A stretch of DNA of 64,000 bases from Candidatus Pelagibacter communis (GTDB lineage: Bacteria; Pseudomonadota; Alphaproteobacteria; Pelagibacterales; Pelagibacteraceae), in the NCBI RefSeq assembly GCF_001180225.1, contig NZ_CVST01000066.1, positions 22,419 through 86,418 of the forward strand, given 5' to 3'. Position 1 is the first letter of the stretch, and each line of letters starts with the position of its first letter. The notes under the pieces are model-generated. The model was not told the DNA's origin and did no database searches. It saw only the letters and a program-made list of their open reading frames with translations. Shown piece by piece: positions 17,414 through 26,743 of the stretch. Position numbers and translations under genes: made by a program.

Positions 17414-19600
17414 ATGATTAAAAAATTATTATTTTTAATAATAACTTCCTTGATTAGCTTTAATTTCAGTGGTGCACAGATTGTACCTTTAAAAAAACCA
17501 TCGCTATCCTCTGAGGAATTAAATAAAAAAATAATATTAAACACAATCAAACCTCTAAAAAAACCTTCAAAAGTTAAAGTTGAGAAAAAGGTAGCTAAAA
17601 AAGAAACCAAACTTAGTATTCTTTTACCTAAAAAAAAACCAGTTATTAGAGGATTAATTAATTCAGAAACAGTAAAAATTTCTAAATTTTATAATAAAAA
17701 AGATTTTGGGATTGCAAAAAAAGCTATTGGCGAAATGCAAAAAGGCCAGTGGAAATCTGCAATTAAAATCTCAAAAAAAGCTAAAGATAGATCTATATAT
17801 AATTTTATAAAATGGAGACATTTATTAACTACAGGTAATCAAGAGTCATTTTTTGATTACCAAGTCTTTATCGAAGAAAATTCAGATTATCCAAGAATAG
17901 ATAGATTGAGATATTTGGCTGAACATAAACTTTCGACGGAAAAAGTTTCTCCAAAAAAAATAATCAATTGGTTTTCAAAAAATGAACCTTTAAGTGGATA
18001 TGGTAAAATGATTTTAGGTGAAAGTCATATTTTATCAGGAGACAAAGCAAAAGGTATTGCTCTAATTAAAAATGGATGGATTTCTGCAGATTTATCAAAA
18101 AGTGAGTTAAGGTTTTTCAGAAAAAAATATAAAAAATATCTTGATGCAAATGACTATATTAAGAGAGCTGATCATCTTGCATGGAATAGTGATCATTGGG
18201 ATTTAAAAAGACTAATCAGATATTTACCTAAAGACTATGAATTGCTCTATACAGCAAGACATATTTTAATGACCAAGGGATACGGTGTAGATCAAGCAAT
18301 CAAAAATGTTCCAAATAAATTTAAAAACGATGCTGGATTAAACTATGATCGTTTAAAGTGGAGAAGAAAAAAAGGACGACTGGAGTCTTCTACTGAAATT
18401 TTGCTCAAGATAAGAAATGATAAAGATTATTTAGTTAGACCTGACAAATGGTGGAAAGAAAGAGAAATCATTTCTCGAAAATTAATTTATAAAAAACAAT
18501 ATGAACTAGCTTATAAAATTAGTAGCAATCACGGAATGTCTGAAGGATCTGAATTTGCTGAAGCAGAATGGATGAGTGGTTGGATAGCGCTAAGTTTTTT
18601 AAATGATCCACTTCTTGCTAAAGATCATTTTAAAAACTTTTTTGATAATGTTAATTATCCAATAAGTGTTTCTAGGGGCGCATATTGGTTAGGTAGATCA
18701 TATGAAAAACTAAAAGATAAAGATCGATCGGAAAAATGGTATAAAGAGGCTACAAAATATTTAACTACATATTACGGACAACTAGCATTTTTAAAAATTA
18801 ATCCTAATGGAAAATTTGAACTTGATAAAACAATGTTGGTTGAAGATGAATATAGAAAAGCTTTTTTTAATAAAGAATTAGTAAAAATCACACATCTTTT
18901 GCATGAATTAGATAAAGACAAGTATACAAAATTTATCTTAAGACATCTTGCTAATGATAACGTTTCTGAAGGCAGTGAACTTTTAGCTGCTGAACTTGCT
19001 ACAAGTATCAGTAGATATGATTTTGCAATACAAGTATCAAAAATTGCCTCTTATCAAAAAAGATTTCATAACAAATACAATTATCCATTAATAAGCACAC
19101 CTAAATACATTAATGGAAGAAAGATTCCTGAAAGCGCATTAATTTTATCAATTATAAGACAAGAGAGTGAATTTGATTTAAAAGCAAATAGTCATGCGGG
19201 TGCAAAAGGATTAATGCAATTAATGCCTTACACAGCAAAATTAGTTGCTAAACAAGCAAAGCTTCCTTATGCAAAATCTCGATTAACAACCGACCCAGAG
19301 TACAATATAAATTTAGGGTCTCATTATATTGCTGGTTTAATTCAGCAATATGATGGTGCTTATCCATTTGCAATAGCTGCGTACAATGCTGGTCCAAATA
19401 GAGTTAAATATTGGAAAAAATTAAATAAGGATCCACAAAAAAAACAAATAAATTATGTTGATTGGGTTGAGCTAATTAAATTTAGAGAAACTAGAAACTA
19501 TGTTCAGCGTGTATTGGAAAATTATAATGTTTACAGATATGTACTGGAACAAAATCCAATAGTAATGAAAGATTTTTTTAAAGATCAGCCTTTATATTAG
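17414..19600 (+). CDS. slt: soluble lytic murein transglycosylase (Slt70-like), exported
   Basis: Cleaves peptidoglycan glycan strands in the periplasm to 1,6-anhydromuropeptides. 728 residues: signal peptide about 1-21 (MIKKLLFLII... ending near SGAQ), a Pro/Lys-rich linker with repeated LKKPS-like units, a long helical superhelix (about 75-550), then the SLT catalytic domain with the Glu in IIRQESEFD, GAKGLMQLMP and AIAAYNAGPNRV. ATG start. Its TAG ends one base before the encoded CCA end of the opposing tRNA-Ser, so its transcript must run antisense into that tRNA or stop very sharply. Confidence 0.94.
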   Translation: MIKKLLFLIITSLISFNFSGAQIVPLKKPSLSSEELNKKIILNTIKPLKKPSKVKVEKKVAKKETKLSILLPKKKPVIRGLINSETVKISKFYNKKDFGIAKKAIGEMQKGQWKSAIKISKKAKDRSIYNFIKWRHLLTTGNQESFFDYQVFIEENSDYPRIDRLRYLAEHKLSTEKVSPKKIINWFSKNEPLSGYGKMILGESHILSGDKAKGIALIKNGWISADLSKSELRFFRKKYKKYLDANDYIKRADHLAWNSDHWDLKRLIRYLPKDYELLYTARHILMTKGYGVDQAIKNVPNKFKNDAGLNYDRLKWRRKKGRLESSTEILLKIRNDKDYLVRPDKWWKEREIISRKLIYKKQYELAYKISSNHGMSEGSEFAEAEWMSGWIALSFLNDPLLAKDHFKNFFDNVNYPISVSRGAYWLGRSYEKLKDKDRSEKWYKEATKYLTTYYGQLAFLKINPNGKFELDKTMLVEDEYRKAFFNKELVKITHLLHELDKDKYTKFILRHLANDNVSEGSELLAAELATSISRYDFAIQVSKIASYQKRFHNKYNYPLISTPKYINGRKIPESALILSIIRQESEFDLKANSHAGAKGLMQLMPYTAKLVAKQAKLPYAKSRLTTDPEYNINLGSHYIAGLIQQYDGAYPFAIAAYNAGPNRVKYWKKLNKDPQKKQINYVDWVELIKFRETRNYVQRVLENYNVYRYVLEQNPIVMKDFFKDQPLY

Positions 19601-19692
19601 TGGCGGAGAGAGAGGGATTCGAACCCTCGGTACAAGTTTCCTCGCACGGTCATTTAGCAAACGACTGGTTTCAGCCTCTCACCCATCTCTCC
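19601..19692 (-). tRNA. tRNA-Ser(GCU)
   Basis: Minus-strand cloverleaf with a perfect 7-bp acceptor stem (GGAGAGA / TCTCTCC), discriminator G and genomically encoded CCA (19603-19601). The anticodon stem GTCGT/ATGAC encloses loop TTGCTAA, anticodon GCU at 19658-19656, reading AGC/AGU. The GGTTCGAATCC T-loop and a long variable arm (class II) are present, as expected for tRNA-Ser. It lies immediately after slt on the opposite strand. Confidence 0.97.
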
Positions 19693-19704
19693 GTATGACA
19701 TTGT

Positions 19705-19732
19705 GTAATAAGTGATTTTATTGAAAATTCAA
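19705..19732 (-). promoter_or_regulatory. candidate promoter for tRNA-Ser
   Basis: TTGAAT (19732-19727), 16 bases, TATTAC (19710-19705), with the -10 end 12 bases before the mature tRNA 5' end at 19692. Spacing is what a tRNA promoter needs. The -35 overlaps the inverted repeat at 19719-19734. Confidence 0.4.
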
Positions 19733-19734
19733 TA
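19719..19734. repeat. 7-bp perfect inverted repeat between tRNA-Ser and soxB
   Basis: TATTGAA and TTCAATA arms separated by AA, in the 67-base divergent gap. It could be an operator for the sox operon or a chance AT-rich palindrome. It overlaps the tRNA promoter candidate. No regulator gene is adjacent. Confidence 0.35.
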
Positions 19735-19759
19735 TTTATAAAGTAATTATTCAATTATT

Positions 19760-21013
19760 ATGAGAAATAAATACTCAGTATTTTCGTTAATCAAAAACGC
19801 TCTTTCATACCATGAGAATTGGCAAAGAGCATGGAAAGACCCTACTCCAAAAAAAGAGTATGATGCTGTCATAGTTGGTGGAGGTGGTCATGGTTTAGCG
19901 ACAGCATACTATTTAGCAAAAAAACACAATATGAAAAATATTGCCGTTGTTGAAAAAGGATGGATTGGTGGAGGAAACACTGGTCGTAACACAACAATTA
20001 TTAGATCGAATTATTTATGGGACGCTAGTGCTGGACTTTATGATCACGCGCTAAAAATTTGGGAGGGATTATCTCAAGAGTTAAACTACAATGTAATGTT
20101 TAGTCAAAGAGGTGTAATGAATCTTGCTCACAATTTGCAAGATGTAAGAGATTTAAAAAGAAGAACACACGCAAATAGACTAAATGGCATTGATGCTGTT
20201 TACTTGAGTACAGAAGAAGTTAAAAAGTTTTGTCCAATTATAAATACATCTCAAGATATAAGATATCCTGTACTTGGTGGTACATTACAAAGAAGAGCTG
20301 GTACAGCAAGACATGATGCTGTTGCCTGGGGTTATGCTAGAGGTGCTGATGAAATGGGTGTTGATATAATTCAAAATTGTGAAGTAAAAGGTATAAAAAG
20401 AAATGGTGATAGTGTTGAAGGTATAGAAACAACAAAAGGATTTATTAAAACAAAAAAAATTGGAGTTGTGGCAGCTGGACATTCAAGTGTGATTGCTAAT
20501 ATGGCTGGAATAAGACTTCCTCTAGAGAGCAAACCTCTTCAAGCACTAGTATCAGAACCTGTGAAACCAATTATAGATACAGTTGTTATGTCAAACGCTG
20601 TACACGCTTATGTAAGTCAATCTGATAAAGGTGAATTAGTTATTGGCGCTGGAACAGATGATTATGTTTCATACACTCAGAAAGGAAGTCATCAAATAGT
20701 CGAGGGAACTCTAAATGCTATTTTAGAATTGTATCCAATTTTCAGCAGAATGAGAATGCTAAGACAATGGGGAGGAATAGTAGACATTTGTCCTGATGCA
20801 AGTCCAATATTAAGTAAAACTTCTATCAAAGGACTTTATTTTAATTGTGGTTGGGGTACAGGGGGTTTTAAAGCTACACCTGGATCAGGAGATTTGTTTG
20901 CACACACAATTGCTAATGATGAGCCACACAAACTCAACGCAGCATTTAATTTAAATAGATTTGTAAGTGGAGACCTTGTTGATGAACATGGCGCTGCAGC
21001 AGTTGCTCACTAA
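19760..21013 (+). CDS. soxB: sarcosine oxidase, beta subunit
   Basis: FAD/FMN subunit of heterotetrameric sarcosine oxidase, which demethylates sarcosine (N-methylglycine) to glycine. 417 residues: dinucleotide fold [15 protein letters not shown] (37-51), [16 protein letters not shown], and [12 protein letters not shown], where His185 is in the position of the histidine that binds FMN covalently in characterised TSOX enzymes. A C-terminal [15 protein letters not shown] and [14 protein letters not shown] complete the family signature. First gene of soxBDAG; its stop overlaps the soxD start by one base (TAATG). Confidence 0.95.
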   Translation: MRNKYSVFSLIKNALSYHENWQRAWKDPTPKKEYDAVIVGGGGHGLATAYYLAKKHNMKNIAVVEKGWIGGGNTGRNTTIIRSNYLWDASAGLYDHALKIWEGLSQELNYNVMFSQRGVMNLAHNLQDVRDLKRRTHANRLNGIDAVYLSTEEVKKFCPIINTSQDIRYPVLGGTLQRRAGTARHDAVAWGYARGADEMGVDIIQNCEVKGIKRNGDSVEGIETTKGFIKTKKIGVVAAGHSSVIANMAGIRLPLESKPLQALVSEPVKPIIDTVVMSNAVHAYVSQSDKGELVIGAGTDDYVSYTQKGSHQIVEGTLNAILELYPIFSRMRMLRQWGGIVDICPDASPILSKTSIKGLYFNCGWGTGGFKATPGSGDLFAHTIANDEPHKLNAAFNLNRFVSGDLVDEHGAAAVAH

Positions 21014-21288
21014 TGTTTGTTATTAATTGTCCATATTGTGGTGAGAGAGATCAGCAAGAATTTAAAGCTGGTGGTGAAGCTCATATTGAAAGACCAAAAC
21101 AACCGACAGAACTTAGTGATGATGAATGGGCAGAATATTTATTTATGAGAAAAAATATTAAAGGTGTTCAATATGAAAGATGGAACCATGCTCATGGTTG
21201 TCGTAAATGGTTTAATATGATTAGAGACACTTCGAATGATGAGATTAAAGCAATCTATAAAATGGGAGAAAAACCCCCTTCGATATAA
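21013..21288 (+). CDS. soxD: sarcosine oxidase, delta subunit
   Basis: Small zinc-binding subunit of the tetrameric enzyme. 91 residues. Cys6 and Cys9 in NCPYCGER and His59 plus Cys63 in HAHGC reproduce exactly the four zinc ligands described for TSOX delta. The start overlaps soxB by one base; soxA begins 5 bases after its stop. Confidence 0.95.
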   Translation: MFVINCPYCGERDQQEFKAGGEAHIERPKQPTELSDDEWAEYLFMRKNIKGVQYERWNHAHGCRKWFNMIRDTSNDEIKAIYKMGEKPPSI

Positions 21289-21293
21289 AACAA

Positions 21294-24200
21294 ATGTCAG
21301 AAAATTTAAGAGTTAAATCTAGTCAATATATTGATGAAACAACAAGAGTTTCGTTTAAATTTAATGGTACAACTTATTACGGATTTAAAGGAGACACGCT
21401 TGCTTCTGCTTTATTGGCAAATAATGTTCATTTAGTAGGTAGGAGTTTTAAATACCATAGACCAAGAGGTATAATGACATCAGGTTCTGAGGAGCCCAAT
21501 GCAATTGTTCAAATTAATCCCAATACTAATAGAACTGAACCAAATGTTAGGGCAACTGAAGTTGAAATATATGAAGGAATGGAAGCATCAAGTCAAAATT
21601 GCTGGCCAAGTGTAAACTTTGATATTGGTGGAATAAATAATTTTTTATCACCCCTACTTCCTGCAGGATTTTATTACAAAACATTTATGTGGCCTGCAAG
21701 CTTCTGGGAAAAATATGAATACTTTATAAGACACTCTGCAGGATTAGGAAAATCACCAACGTTAAAAGATCCTGACATTTACGATCACAGAAATATTCAT
21801 TGTGATGTTCTTGTAGTTGGCGCAGGTATATCTGGAATTCTAGCAGCTAAAAATGCTGCGAAGAATAATTACAAAACTTTACTTTTAGATGAAAAAAATG
21901 AATTAGGAGGATCAACTATTTATGAAAACAATGAAAGTAATAAAATTGATAATAAAATTTCATCTGAATGGTTAAAAAAAGAAATTGAAGAACTTAAAAA
22001 TATTAAAAATTTAGAAATAAAAACTAGAACAAGTGTTGCTGCCTACCATCAATATAATTATTTGCTTGCAAGAGAGAACTTAACAGATCATTTAGAAAAA
22101 AAAGATAAGACAAACAAAATTAGACAAAGGTTACTTAAAATAAGAGCAAAGAAGGTAATTTTGGCAACAGGTGCTTTGGAAAGACCGATGGTATTTAATA
22201 ATAATGATAGACCTGGAATAATGCTTTCTTCTGCAATTAAAAAATATAGTGATTTTTATGGTGTAGCCTGTGGCAGGAAGATTATATTTTTTACAAATAA
22301 TGACAGTGCATATGAAAGTGCACTTTCATTAAACGATAAAGGTATAAAAGTTGAAGCAGTAGTTGATATTAGAAAGCAATCCGAAACAAATTTAGAAAAA
22401 AGAGTTATTGATGCCGGTATAAAAATATACTGGGAACATACAGTGGTTGATACGTCTGGTTATAAAAGATTAAACAATGTCTCAATAATGAAACTATCAA
22501 ATGATGGAACTTCAGTAACTGGAAATAAAATTTCTATTTCATGTGATTGTTTAGGGGTTGCTGGTGGATGGACTCCAGCTGTTCACCTATATACTCAGTC
22601 AGGTAGCAAACTTGCTTTTGATGAGGATAAAAAAATATTTATTCCAAATAAAAATAATTCAGATCAAATAAGTGTTGGATCTTGTTGTGGTGATTTTAAG
22701 CTTGATGAAATACTTAAAAACTTAAATGAAAAACTAAAAAATTTTTTAGATATAAATAAAACAGATTTTGAAAATATTACTGTTAATAACGACCAAGAGA
22801 TTTCAAAAAGAAACATTTGGTTATTACCCTCTGATAAAGCTTTAGGCAAAACTAAGCCTTTTGTTGATTATCAAAATGATGCAACTGCAAAGGATATAAA
22901 ATTAGCACTAAGAGAGGGTTTCAGATCTATCGAACATGTCAAAAGATATACAACAACTGGGATGGGAACTGATCAAGGAAAATTAGGAAATATGCATGCT
23001 TTGGGAATAATAGCAGATACAGCAGGTGTTAAGATGGGAGAACTTGGAACGACTACTTTTAGACCTCCTTATACTCCTTTAACATTTGGAACAATTGTAG
23101 GACGTAATGTTGGTAAGTTTTTTGATATTTTTAGAAGAACGCCTATGAATGATTGGCATGTTGAACAAAAAGCAGAATTTGAAAATGTTGGTCAATGGAA
23201 AAGAGCTTGGTACTACCCTATTAATGGTGAAACTATGCACCAAGCAGTTCAAAGAGAAAGCAAAGCTGCGAGAGAAAGTTCAGGAATATTGGATGCGTCC
23301 ACACTTGGTAAGATTGATATACAAGGAAGTGATGCCTCAGAGTTTTTAAATAGAGTTTATACAAATGCATGGTCAAAACTTGGCATTGGCAAATGTAGAT
23401 ATGGTTTAATGTTAAACGAAGATGGTATGGTATATGACGATGGTGTTACTACAAGATTAGGTGAAAATCACTATCTAATGACAACAACAACTGGTGGTGC
23501 AGCAAATGTTCTTGGAAAATTAGAGGATTACCTTCAAACTGAATGGCCAGAATTAGATGTATATTTAACTTCAGTTACAGATCAATTTGCTACAGCAAGT
23601 TTGTGTGGCCCAAATAGTAAAAAAATTCTTAAAAAAATTATTCCTGATTTAGATTTGTCTGATGAAAATTTTCCACACATGTCTTTTAAAGAAGCAAAAA
23701 TCGGAAGCATTGTTTGCAGAATTATGAGAATAAGTTTCACAGGTGAGCAAAGTTTTGAAATTAACGTGCAATCAAGTTATGGAAAAGATCTATGGGAGAA
23801 ATGCATAGAGGCTGGTAAAGAATTTAATATTACTCCTTATGGTACAGAAACAATGCACTTATTAAGAGCTGAAAAAGGTTTTATTATTGTTGGCCAAGAT
23901 ACAGATGGAACAATGACACCAATAGATTTACAGATGGATTGGATTGTCAGTAAAAAGAAATATGATTTTATTGGCAAAAGGTCTCTTTACAGATCAGATA
24001 CTATGAGAGAAGACAGAAAACAATTGGTGGGATTATTAACAGATGACCCTAAAGTTGTATTAGAGGAAGGAGCGCAAATTGTTTCTGAACTAAATAAAAA
24101 TCCTGTTGAAATGCTTGGTCATGTTACATCAAGTTACTTTAGCCCTAATTTAAATAAATCTATAGCCCTAGCCGTTGTCAGAGGTGGGAAAGATATGATG

Positions 24201-24299
24201 GGTAAAAAACTATTTATCCCTATGGAAGATAAAACAATTAATGTAACTGTTTCAAATCCAGTATTTTTTGATCAAACTAATGAAAGATTAAATGCTTAG
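21294..24299 (+). CDS. soxA: sarcosine oxidase, alpha subunit
   Basis: Large subunit, 1001 residues. N-terminal ferredoxin-like fold (about 15-100, FKGDTLASALLANN and RPRGI), an NAD-binding module starting at VLVVGAGISGILAAKNA (about 172), and a C-terminal GcvT/aminomethyltransferase domain (about 610-990) that transfers the oxidised methyl group to tetrahydrofolate as methylene-THF. The C-terminal domain links this operon to GlyA and folate metabolism. ATG start; the last 8 bases overlap soxG. Confidence 0.95.
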   Translation: MSENLRVKSSQYIDETTRVSFKFNGTTYYGFKGDTLASALLANNVHLVGRSFKYHRPRGIMTSGSEEPNAIVQINPNTNRTEPNVRATEVEIYEGMEASSQNCWPSVNFDIGGINNFLSPLLPAGFYYKTFMWPASFWEKYEYFIRHSAGLGKSPTLKDPDIYDHRNIHCDVLVVGAGISGILAAKNAAKNNYKTLLLDEKNELGGSTIYENNESNKIDNKISSEWLKKEIEELKNIKNLEIKTRTSVAAYHQYNYLLARENLTDHLEKKDKTNKIRQRLLKIRAKKVILATGALERPMVFNNNDRPGIMLSSAIKKYSDFYGVACGRKIIFFTNNDSAYESALSLNDKGIKVEAVVDIRKQSETNLEKRVIDAGIKIYWEHTVVDTSGYKRLNNVSIMKLSNDGTSVTGNKISISCDCLGVAGGWTPAVHLYTQSGSKLAFDEDKKIFIPNKNNSDQISVGSCCGDFKLDEILKNLNEKLKNFLDINKTDFENITVNNDQEISKRNIWLLPSDKALGKTKPFVDYQNDATAKDIKLALREGFRSIEHVKRYTTTGMGTDQGKLGNMHALGIIADTAGVKMGELGTTTFRPPYTPLTFGTIVGRNVGKFFDIFRRTPMNDWHVEQKAEFENVGQWKRAWYYPINGETMHQAVQRESKAARESSGILDASTLGKIDIQGSDASEFLNRVYTNAWSKLGIGKCRYGLMLNEDGMVYDDGVTTRLGENHYLMTTTTGGAANVLGKLEDYLQTEWPELDVYLTSVTDQFATASLCGPNSKKILKKIIPDLDLSDENFPHMSFKEAKIGSIVCRIMRISFTGEQSFEINVQSSYGKDLWEKCIEAGKEFNITPYGTETMHLLRAEKGFIIVGQDTDGTMTPIDLQMDWIVSKKKYDFIGKRSLYRSDTMREDRKQLVGLLTDDPKVVLEEGAQIVSELNKNPVEMLGHVTSSYFSPNLNKSIALAVVRGGKDMMGKKLFIPMEDKTINVTVSNPVFFDQTNERLNA

Positions 24300-24855
24300 T
24301 TATAATCAAGTAACAAATAGTGAAATTAATAACAACGGTGTTTCCATAAAAGAAATTGCACCAATAATGAAATTAAATTTAAGAGGTAAAACAAGAGAAT
24401 TTTTTACAAATGTAGGAAAAAGTTTAAATATGATTTTGCCAACAGAAGCAAATACATCCTCATCTAGTGATAAACTTACTGCGATATGGTTAAGTCCAGA
24501 TGAGTGGATGATTGTATCAAATGAGACTACTAGCAAAGAAACCAATACATACGAATTAAATGATGTATTATTTAACAATATTTCAAAAACATCATTAGGA
24601 GCAGTAACTGATGTAACTGACCAGTTTGTTCAATTAGAGATAAAAGGTGAAAAAATATATGAACTTTTTTCCTCAGGATGTCCTTTTAATTTTAACTTAT
24701 TTCGTGAAAAAAAAGGGTCAACAACTCAAACTTTGCTAAATCATATAGATGTTATTATTCACAATAAGGACGAAAATATTGTTAATTTATTTGTTAGAAG
24801 ATCATTTGCTAAACACCTTTGGGAATGGATGGAAGATAGCTCTTCAAGATTATAA
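24292..24855 (+). CDS. soxG: sarcosine oxidase, gamma subunit
   Basis: 187-residue subunit with weak similarity to the GcvT fold: LNLRGKTREFF, WLSPDEWMIVS, the VTDVTDQFVQLEIKG block and a FVRRSFAKHLWEWMED end are typical of SoxG. Overlaps soxA by 8 bases, so it is translationally coupled. Its stop is only 3 bases from the stop of the opposing nuclease gene. In other bacteria folate genes such as purU or folD often follow; here they do not. Confidence 0.93.
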   Translation: MLSYNQVTNSEINNNGVSIKEIAPIMKLNLRGKTREFFTNVGKSLNMILPTEANTSSSSDKLTAIWLSPDEWMIVSNETTSKETNTYELNDVLFNNISKTSLGAVTDVTDQFVQLEIKGEKIYELFSSGCPFNFNLFREKKGSTTQTLLNHIDVIIHNKDENIVNLFVRRSFAKHLWEWMEDSSSRL

Positions 24856-24858
24856 AGA

Positions 24859-25386
24859 TTAATTTTTACGCCTATAATCCCACGGCATTTCAAATTTACC
24901 TTGCCAAAGACCTAATTTGTTATTTTTGGCATTAATTTCATCTGAAACATATTTTTTAGAATACTTTCTATATGCTACTGCATAACCATTAGAAACCATC
25001 CAAGAATTTAAATTTATATTTCTTTTAAAACACTCGCCTATTAACCTTTTATACCTGTCAACATCTAGAATATTACAATTCAATTTTTGTTTATTAATCT
25101 TTTTAATTAACTTTTGAGTAGATATTTCTCCACACATATAATCTTTAGTAAAAGACATAAAAGATATTGTTAAATAAATTTTTTTACATTTTTGTTTTTT
25201 TTCAGGTGCATCAATACCGTACAATCTAATTTTTTTTGAATTGATCTTAATTGTATCTCCATCAACAACTTTAGCAAAACCTGAGATTTTATTTATATTT
25301 TCAGATCTTACATCGTTATATGTAAGTATAAAAAATATAGATGAAATAATTATCAATATTATCAATTTCTTTTTTGTATAAAACAT
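24859..25386 (-). CDS. exported thermonuclease-like (SNase-fold) protein
   Basis: 175 residues with an N-terminal hydrophobic segment (about 8-24), so membrane-anchored or secreted. The staphylococcal-nuclease fold is visible as AKVVDGDTIKINSKKIRLYGIDAPE, giving Asp42/Asp44, Arg54, Asp59 and Glu62 in catalytic positions, followed by DRYKRLIGECF with the second Arg, and NKLGLWQGKFEMPWDYRRKN at the end. It probably cleaves DNA or RNA outside the cytoplasm, possibly for nutrient scavenging (inference). Its start shares a base with the MATE gene upstream. Confidence 0.86.
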   Translation of the reverse strand: MFYTKKKLIILIIISSIFFILTYNDVRSENINKISGFAKVVDGDTIKINSKKIRLYGIDAPEKKQKCKKIYLTISFMSFTKDYMCGEISTQKLIKKINKQKLNCNILDVDRYKRLIGECFKRNINLNSWMVSNGYAVAYRKYSKKYVSDEINAKNNKLGLWQGKFEMPWDYRRKN

Positions 25387-26723
25387 TAACCAGTAGTTAA
25401 TTTATTGTTAATATAATATTTAACATAAAAGAATAGTAAGATTGATATTAACCATTGCAATATTGCCCAAATATAAAAGAAAGTTTTAAAATCAGCATCA
25501 ATAGAACGCGCAATATAATAAGATAAAAATGGAACAAAAACGTTCCTTAATATATTGTTAATCATTGCTTTCTCAGATTTTTTTAAAGCCATAAAGAAAC
25601 CATTTGATAGAAAAAAAATTGGGTATGCTGGTAAGATAAATGCAGAAATTTTTAAATACATTGATCCATATTCAATAACTTCCGTGTTAGATGAGAAAAA
25701 TTTTGGCATTAAATCTGCAGTTACAAATACCAATACTCCAGACGCTAACATTATAACCAAGCCGTATTTTACTGATGTAAAATAAGATTGCTTTACTCTA
25801 TCATAATATTTCGCACCTATATTCTGTGCAATAATTGATATTATTGCTGTATTGATCCCTAATACAGGCAACAAGACAACTTGCTCTATCCTTGTTGCTG
25901 CTCCATAACCTGCTACAGCATATTCTCCTGTAAATGCAACATAAGTAAATACAATTGTTGCAGCAATTGAATAACCAAGAATAGCTATTGTGATTGGCAT
26001 TGATTGAAAGAAAATGTTTTTAATGTAGAAAAATTTAATCTTAAAATTTTGAATATTGATCTCTTTAATACGTTTATTTTTTAACAATTTAATTAAAACG
26101 ATTATTAGAGAAAGAAATTGGGCAATCAAAGTTGCATAACCTATACCCGCAACACCAAAAGCTGGGATAAATAAAAATCCAAATATAAATATTGGATTTA
26201 ATAAAATGTTTAAAAAAAAAGATAATATAAGAGCATTTCTATATGTAACTGTATCTCCCTCAGCATGTAGAAATGAATTTAAAGCAACAACCAGGATAAA
26301 GAGAATAGTTCCATAAAATATTACATTAGTGTACTCAAGGCCAAGAGTAATTACTTCTCTTGATGAATTCATGGTTAAAAATAATTTTTCAGAAAAACTA
26401 AATCCAATTATCGATACAATTGTTGAAATTATTACTGAATAAAGAATAATATTTGTAAAATAACCTAATACATTTTTTTCATTTTTTTCCCCAATGCTAC
26501 TACCAATTAATGAAGTACCCGCAACAGTCACACCAATAGACGTAGCAATAATTAGAAAGTAGATTGGAAAGGATTTACTTAATGCAGATAAAGCTTCAGG
26601 TGAAATTTTCCCAGCATAAAAAGTATCAACTAAAGTGTATAATGTTTGAAATAATGTCCCAACACTTGCCGGTATTGCAAGTTTTTTTATAAGTTGAGAG
26701 ACGTCATCTTTTAATAAATTCAT
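25386..26723 (-). CDS. MATE family efflux transporter
   Basis: Inner-membrane exporter of the multidrug and toxic compound extrusion family, ion-gradient driven. 445 residues with about 12 hydrophobic segments in two homologous halves. The family start LIKKLAIPASVGTLFQTLYTLVDTFYAG is characteristic, as are GASSIG-like and PILGINTAIISIIAQNIGA-like stretches of each half (the second is residues near 280). Substrate is not predictable. Between trhO (20-base gap) and the nuclease. Confidence 0.88.
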   Translation of the reverse strand: MNLLKDDVSQLIKKLAIPASVGTLFQTLYTLVDTFYAGKISPEALSALSKSFPIYFLIIATSIGVTVAGTSLIGSSIGEKNEKNVLGYFTNIILYSVIISTIVSIIGFSFSEKLFLTMNSSREVITLGLEYTNVIFYGTILFILVVALNSFLHAEGDTVTYRNALILSFFLNILLNPIFIFGFLFIPAFGVAGIGYATLIAQFLSLIIVLIKLLKNKRIKEINIQNFKIKFFYIKNIFFQSMPITIAILGYSIAATIVFTYVAFTGEYAVAGYGAATRIEQVVLLPVLGINTAIISIIAQNIGAKYYDRVKQSYFTSVKYGLVIMLASGVLVFVTADLMPKFFSSNTEVIEYGSMYLKISAFILPAYPIFFLSNGFFMALKKSEKAMINNILRNVFVPFLSYYIARSIDADFKTFFYIWAILQWLISILLFFYVKYYINNKLTTG

Positions 26724-26743
26724 TTCTTTAAAATAAAAATATT

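Noticed and set aside
19693..19759. Glycine or SAM riboswitch before soxB
   Set aside because: The 67-base gap is too short, and part of it is used by the tRNA promoter; no riboswitch core motif is visible.
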